From an uncultured Acidobacteriota bacterium (lineage in GTDB: Bacteria > Acidobacteriota > Blastocatellia > Pyrinomonadales > Pyrinomonadaceae): a DNA stretch of 8,411 bases. Where the stretch lies: the NCBI GenBank assembly GCA_902826505.1, contig CADEFG010000193.1, forward strand, positions 1 through 8,411, in the 5' to 3' direction. A program made the position numbers and the translations under genes. Positions 5,341 to 8,411 of this stretch are shown piece by piece (positions within the stretch are counted from its first letter, which is position 1; each line of letters begins with the position of its first letter). The notes under the pieces are model-generated. The model saw nothing but the letters and a program-made list of their open reading frames with translations, was not told the origin of the DNA and ran no database searches.

Positions 5341-6045
5341 TCAGATCCGGTTTTCCTCATTTTTCAACCAATCCGATAACTCGCTCATTTTCTCGATCCG
5401 CCCGAATTTTTTGCCTATTAGTTCCTCATCCGTCACCCTTTCGTGAAACCATTCGGTTTCATACGGCACGAAAACGGCGCGGGCACCGGCTTCGATAACG
5501 GGAAGAATGTCGGATTTCAGGGAATTACCGACCATCAGGAATTCTTCCGGCGAAAGCGCGTGTCGGCGCATCACATATTTGTAGATTTTTGCATCCTTAC
5601 GCGGGACGATCTCAAAACCATCGAAATAATCGCCGAGCCCCGAACGCGCCAGTTTGGTTTCCTGATCCAATAAATCGCCTTTGGTGATGACCATCAAGCG
5701 GTAATCTTTGGATAATTCCTCGATCGTTTCGCGAACGCCTTCGAGCACTTCGATCGGCGCGGCAATCATTTCCCGCGCAAATTCGATGATCTGTTTGATC
5801 TTATCGCCCGTAATTCGCCCTTCGGAAAGCTCGCAGGCGGTTTCGATCATCGAAAGCGTAAAACCTTTGATACCGTAGCCGAAATGTTTGATGTTATTGG
5901 TTTCGGTTTCGTCCAGATGCCGTTCGATCCAGTCGCCGTCGTGATAATCCGCCAGCAGCTGTTTGTATTTATCCTTGGTCGAAATAAAAATCCGCTCGGT
6001 GTGCCAGAGCGTGTCGTCTGCGTCAAATGCGATGGTCGTGATCAT
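5341..6045 (-). CDS. HAD-superfamily hydrolase (HAD-IA type phosphatase)
   Basis: All four HAD motifs are present in the 234 residues: motif I DADDT (8-12; nucleophile Asp8, acid/base Asp10), motif II at Thr121 in VITKGD, motif III Lys150 in RKDAKIY, and motif IV GNSLKSD (173-179; Asp179 for Mg2+). Between motifs I and II lies a helical cap (about 16-100), as in the phosphoglycolate phosphatase/YjjG-like C1-cap subgroup. Such enzymes dephosphorylate small metabolites, such as phosphoglycolate, nucleoside monophosphates or sugar phosphates, in the cytoplasm. The C-terminal VPYETEWFHE (193-202) is typical of a bacterial subclade without an assigned substrate as far as I recall. The start is fixed by the N-terminal position of motif I; the ribosome binding site is weak (GGAA at 6060-6057). 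It is divergent from the secreted protein gene at 6275. Confidence 0.93.
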   Translation of the reverse strand: MITTIAFDADDTLWHTERIFISTKDKYKQLLADYHDGDWIERHLDETETNNIKHFGYGIKGFTLSMIETACELSEGRITGDKIKQIIEFAREMIAAPIEVLEGVRETIEELSKDYRLMVITKGDLLDQETKLARSGLGDYFDGFEIVPRKDAKIYKYVMRRHALSPEEFLMVGNSLKSDILPVIEAGARAVFVPYETEWFHERVTDEELIGKKFGRIEKMSELSDWLKNEENRI

Positions 6046-6100
6046 TAAATTGCGCGTTCCGGTTTATTTCTAAATTTTAAAACTTGGCGATTTTTAACAG

Positions 6101-6106
6101 ATTATA
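6101..6106 (-). promoter_or_regulatory. candidate -10 box of the HAD gene
   Basis: A consensus TATAAT occurs on the minus strand in the HAD upstream region, predicting a start near 6094 and a leader of about 50 bases. The best -35 candidate, TTCTTT at a 16-base spacing, is poor. Confidence 0.35.
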
Positions 6107-6216
6107 CAATTTATCGCCCCAAAAAGAATATTGCGCCGCCCAATTTATACGAAATGGTATTGAGAATTCCTTGATCGTTTGCCGGATTGCAAATATTTGT
6201 CAGGATTTTTCTAATT

Positions 6217-6246
6217 TTGTCAATTTGGCATATCGTTTGCTAATTT
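6217..6246 (+). promoter_or_regulatory. extended -10 promoter of the secreted Asn/Arg-rich protein gene
   Basis: TTGTCA (6217-6222) and TAATTT (6241-6246) are 18 bases apart, and TGC before the -10 adds an extended element. The predicted start near 6253 leaves about 22 bases before the ATG, containing AAGGAG (6263-6268). Spacing and TGCTAA match the zinc-ribbon gene promoter. Confidence 0.55.
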
Positions 6247-6274
6247 GGAAAACGCCACGATTAAGGAGAAAATT

Positions 6275-6787
6275 ATGATTAAGGAAAATTTAACGAAAAA
6301 CTTAAAACGAGCCGGTTTGCTTTTGTCTTTGGCTTTCGGCTTTCTGGTGTTGACCGGGATTGATGCGAAAGCCCAATACAATAACCGCGACGACGACGAT
6401 TATTATCGCAATCAACAACGCCGCGACCGCCGCGACGACCGTCGTGACGACCGCCGCGACCGCCGCCGCGACCGCAATAACAATAACGATTATTACGGCA
6501 ACGGCAATTATAACAACAACTACGGCTACAACAATGTTTACCGGATCGCCCAGCAAAACGGTTATCAGGACGGTTATAACAAAGGTCTCGAAGAAGCCCG
6601 TGACGGCGACCGCTACGATCCGCAGGACACCCGCGCCTACAAAAACGGCTTAAACGGTTACAACCGGAACTTTGGCAGCCGTGACCAGTATAAACGCATC
6701 TACCGCCAGGCATTTCTTGATGGTTTCCGGCGCGGTTACAACCAAAACAATTACCGCAACAACCGCAATCGCCGCTGGGGAAATTAA
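6275..6787 (+). CDS. secreted Asn/Arg/Asp/Tyr-rich protein with Gly-Tyr repeats
   Basis: The 170-residue product has a clear signal peptide (basic 1-12, hydrophobic 13-28, cleavage at AKA-Q after residue 33). The mature start is low complexity: an acidic DDDDYY patch (39-44), an RRDRRDD-type charged repeat (49-67) and an Asn/Tyr/Gly stretch (68-87). The C-terminal half has three related segments, NGYQDGYNKGLEEA (95-108), AYKNGLNGYNRNFG (121-134) and AFLDGFRRGYNQNN (146-159), with RYDPQ (113-117) and SRDQYKRIYR (135-144) between. From memory, similar G-Y-x-x-G-Y exported proteins form a paralogous family in acidobacteria, of unknown function. The start is ATG 6275, not the in-frame ATG 6245, because AAGGAG (6263-6268) is 6 bases upstream and the longer form would spoil the signal peptide and begin inside the promoter. 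The gene is a single unit with its own promoter and terminator. It could bind anionic surfaces or polysaccharide, which is speculation. Confidence 0.85.
   Translation: MIKENLTKNLKRAGLLLSLAFGFLVLTGIDAKAQYNNRDDDDYYRNQQRRDRRDDRRDDRRDRRRDRNNNNDYYGNGNYNNNYGYNNVYRIAQQNGYQDGYNKGLEEARDGDRYDPQDTRAYKNGLNGYNRNFGSRDQYKRIYRQAFLDGFRRGYNQNNYRNNRNRRWGN
6418..6474 (+). repeat. imperfect tandem CGCCGCGAC-type repeat inside the secreted protein gene
   Basis: Units of CGCCGCGAC, CGTCGTGAC and CGACGACCG variants follow one another and encode the Arg/Asp charged stretch. The low complexity keeps several other frames open, including long antisense ones. The pattern suggests growth and loss of units by slippage. 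Confidence 0.6.
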
Positions 6788-6808
6788 TCTCTCAAATTTA
6801 ATTTGCCA

Positions 6809-6851
6809 AAAAGGAAAAGACCGGCTCGATCAAAGGCGGTCTTTTCCTTTT
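6809..6851. terminator. bidirectional intrinsic terminator between the secreted protein gene and aconitase
   Basis: AAAAGGAAAAGACCG (6809-6823) and CGGTCTTTTCCTTTT (6837-6851) form a perfect 15-base inverted repeat with a 13-base loop. The outer A/T-rich part supplies a U-run in both directions. It lies 21 bases past the plus-strand stop and 23 bases past the minus-strand aconitase stop, serving both convergent genes. Confidence 0.88.
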
Positions 6852-6874
6852 ATAAGGCAGATTGGTTATTACGA

Positions 6875-8411
6875 TCATTGATTGAGCAATTGGCGCAGAA
6901 CATACGGCAAGATGCCGCCGGCTTTGTAATATTCAACCTCGATCGGTGTGTCAATCCGCAGTGTCAATGTGACATCTTCGGTGCTTCCATCGGCGCGTTT
7001 GATCTTCAAAGCAACATCTTGACGGGGTTTGACATCGCCCGTTTCGAGACCCGTCAGATCAAAAGTTTCCGTCCCGTCAAGATTCAATGACTGGGCGTTT
7101 TGCCCTTCTTTGAACTGCAATGGAAGAACACCCATCCCGACCAGATTCGAACGGTGAATTCGTTCGAATGATTGGGTGATGACGGCTTTGACGCCCATCA
7201 GGCGCGTGCCTTTCGCCGCCCAATCGCGGGAGCTTCCCGTACCGTATTCTTTTCCGCCGAAAATCACGGTCGGAACATTTTCCGCCTGATATTTCACCGC
7301 CGCATCGTAGATCGTCGTATCTTCGCCGTCCGGCTGATGTCTCGTAAATCCGCCCTCGACGGGCGCGACCATCAGGTTTTTGATCCGAACATTCGCAAAT
7401 GTTCCGCGCAGCATCACCCGATCGTTGCCGCGCCGCGAACCGTAAGAATTGAAATCCTCGACCGGCACGCCCAATTCCTGCAAATAAAGTCCGGCAGGCG
7501 AACTCGGTTTGATCGCCCCGGCGGGCGAAATATGGTCGGTCGTCACCGAATCGCCGAAGATCGCCAAGGCGCGTGCGTCTTTGATGTCCGAAAAACTGCC
7601 CGTTTCCATCGAAAAATCTTCAAAAAACGGCGGTTCCTGAATATAGGTCGAATTCGTGTCCCATTCATAAACTGCGCCGGTCGAAGAAGGAATATCATTC
7701 CAAAGCGGATTTTGCTCGGCAAATTCCGTGTATAGTTTTTTATAAGTTTCCGGGTCAAAAGCCGCCTGGAGTTGTTCTTTAACTTCATCGAGCGAAGCCC
7801 ATACGTCTTTCAGAAAAACATCGTTTCCATCTTTATCCTGTCCGATCGGATGCAGATAAACGTCCTTGATAACCGTTCCCGCAATCGCATACGCGACGAC
7901 GAGCGGCGGCGACATCAGGAAATTTGCTTTGATGTTCTGATGAACGCGCGCCTCAAAATTGCGGTTTCCCGATAAAACCGAAGCGGCGATCAGATCGTTT
8001 TCGACGATCGCTTCTTCGATGCCCGGATCGAGCGGTCCCGAATTTCCGATACAGGTCGTACAGCCGTAACCGACGAGATTAAAACCGATCTGGTCGAGAT
8101 ATTCCTGCAAACCCGTTTTATTCAAATATTCCGTGACAACCCGTGAACCCGGCGCGAGACTCGTTTTGACATAGTTCGGAACTTTCAAACCTTTTTCGAC
8201 CGCTTTTTTAGCGACGATTCCGGCGGCGATCATCACCGACGGGTTCGAAGTGTTCGTGCAGGAAGTAATTGCCGCGATCAGCACGTCGCCATTGCCGACC
8301 GACGTGGTTTGCGCCGGAGTTTCGGCGTTTAGATCCGCGACGCGGTCGGGTGTCGGGCGATTGTTCATCATTTCGACTTCGGTCGTGATATTCGTATTTT
8401 TTTCGCTGACC
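6875..8411 (-). CDS. acnA: aconitate hydratase AcnA/IRP1 type, C-terminal part (5' end beyond the window)
   Basis: About 511 residues of an AcnA-type aconitase are visible, of roughly 900 expected. It interconverts citrate and isocitrate in the TCA cycle in the cytoplasm. The three [4Fe-4S] cysteines are present: Cys in AITSCTNTSNPS (codon 8260-8258) and both in GYGCTTCIGNSGPL (codons 8062-8060 and 8053-8051). Their spacing of 66 and 3 residues equals that of human IRP1 Cys437/503/506. Further hallmarks are GDSVTTDHISPAG, DFNSYGSRRGN, the active-site loop GSSRDWAAKG and SFERIHRSNLVGMGVLPLQF in the swivelling domain. The frame is open to the right edge, so the first in-window Met codons (8371, 8368) are internal. 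Transcription ends at 6809-6851; the promoter is not visible. No frameshift or missing key residue is seen in this part. Confidence 0.97.
   Translation of the reverse strand, partial: VSEKNTNITTEVEMMNNRPTPDRVADLNAETPAQTTSVGNGDVLIAAITSCTNTSNPSVMIAAGIVAKKAVEKGLKVPNYVKTSLAPGSRVVTEYLNKTGLQEYLDQIGFNLVGYGCTTCIGNSGPLDPGIEEAIVENDLIAASVLSGNRNFEARVHQNIKANFLMSPPLVVAYAIAGTVIKDVYLHPIGQDKDGNDVFLKDVWASLDEVKEQLQAAFDPETYKKLYTEFAEQNPLWNDIPSSTGAVYEWDTNSTYIQEPPFFEDFSMETGSFSDIKDARALAIFGDSVTTDHISPAGAIKPSSPAGLYLQELGVPVEDFNSYGSRRGNDRVMLRGTFANVRIKNLMVAPVEGGFTRHQPDGEDTTIYDAAVKYQAENVPTVIFGGKEYGTGSSRDWAAKGTRLMGVKAVITQSFERIHRSNLVGMGVLPLQFKEGQNAQSLNLDGTETFDLTGLETGDVKPRQDVALKIKRADGSTEDVTLTLRIDTPIEVEYYKAGGILPYVLRQLLNQ

Noticed and set aside
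6279..6713. Cys/Arg/Gly-rich open frame on the minus strand
   Set aside because: It is a by-product of the CGN/GAC repeat tract in the secreted protein gene, which lacks stop codons in several frames.
7172..7735. 187-residue open frame on the plus strand
   Set aside because: It is antisense to the conserved aconitase reading frame; its Arg/His/Phe-rich product matches no pattern I know.
8369..8371. Met codon as the start of aconitase
   Set aside because: The frame continues open to the window edge, and a true AcnA needs about 400 more N-terminal residues; the Met is internal.

Overview
This window looks like an ordinary chromosomal stretch from a free-living, didermic, moderate-GC bacterium. 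Composition and several families (a secreted Asn/Arg/Asp/Tyr-rich protein with Gly-Tyr repeats, a lysine/arginine-rich 'KRKSGL' hypothetical protein, a small CWHC/CAIC zinc ribbon) remind me of Acidobacteriota such as the Blastocatellia. That assignment is inference from memory, not a search result. I see no phage, insertion sequence, CRISPR array, rRNA or tRNA.

Layout from left to right: a possible gene tail at the edge (2-70 +) and a hairpin terminator (82-122). Next is a small exported OB-fold-like lipoprotein (143-514 -), divergent from a two-gene operon of a CrtC/AttH-type lipocalin-fold protein (667-1803 +) and a PaaI-type hotdog thioesterase (1810-2247 +). A YbjQ/UPF0145 protein (2259-2579 -) converges on that operon. 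A 380-base gap holds its promoter, a GC-rich hairpin of dispersed-repeat type and a strong terminator. The terminator belongs to a hypothetical protein (2960-3328 -).

The gap from 3329 to 4216 is the most structured non-coding part. It holds a cluster of short direct and inverted GTAACGCG/CGGAGCGC repeats with two mutually exclusive long-range pairings (3634-3841). Further on are two hairpins and an intrinsic terminator (3879-3980) with no gene to serve, so a small RNA is possible. Then come a 67-residue zinc-ribbon protein with its own promoter (4217-4420 +), a shared terminator, an exported DUF2059 protein (4509-5111 -), a HAD hydrolase (5341-6045 -), a secreted low-complexity protein with its own promoter (6275-6787 +), a bidirectional terminator (6809-6851), and the C-terminal 511 residues of an AcnA/IRP1-type aconitase (6875-8411 -), whose start lies beyond the right edge.

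Most genes appear to be independent single-gene units, several separated by hairpin terminators that can work in both directions. The only clear operon is the CrtC-like/thioesterase pair, with 6 bases between genes. Apart from aconitase (TCA cycle), no complete pathway is visible. I did not find a convincing new multi-gene system; the items most worth a second look are the structured gap at 3634-3980, the CrtC-like/thioesterase pair and the secreted repeat protein.
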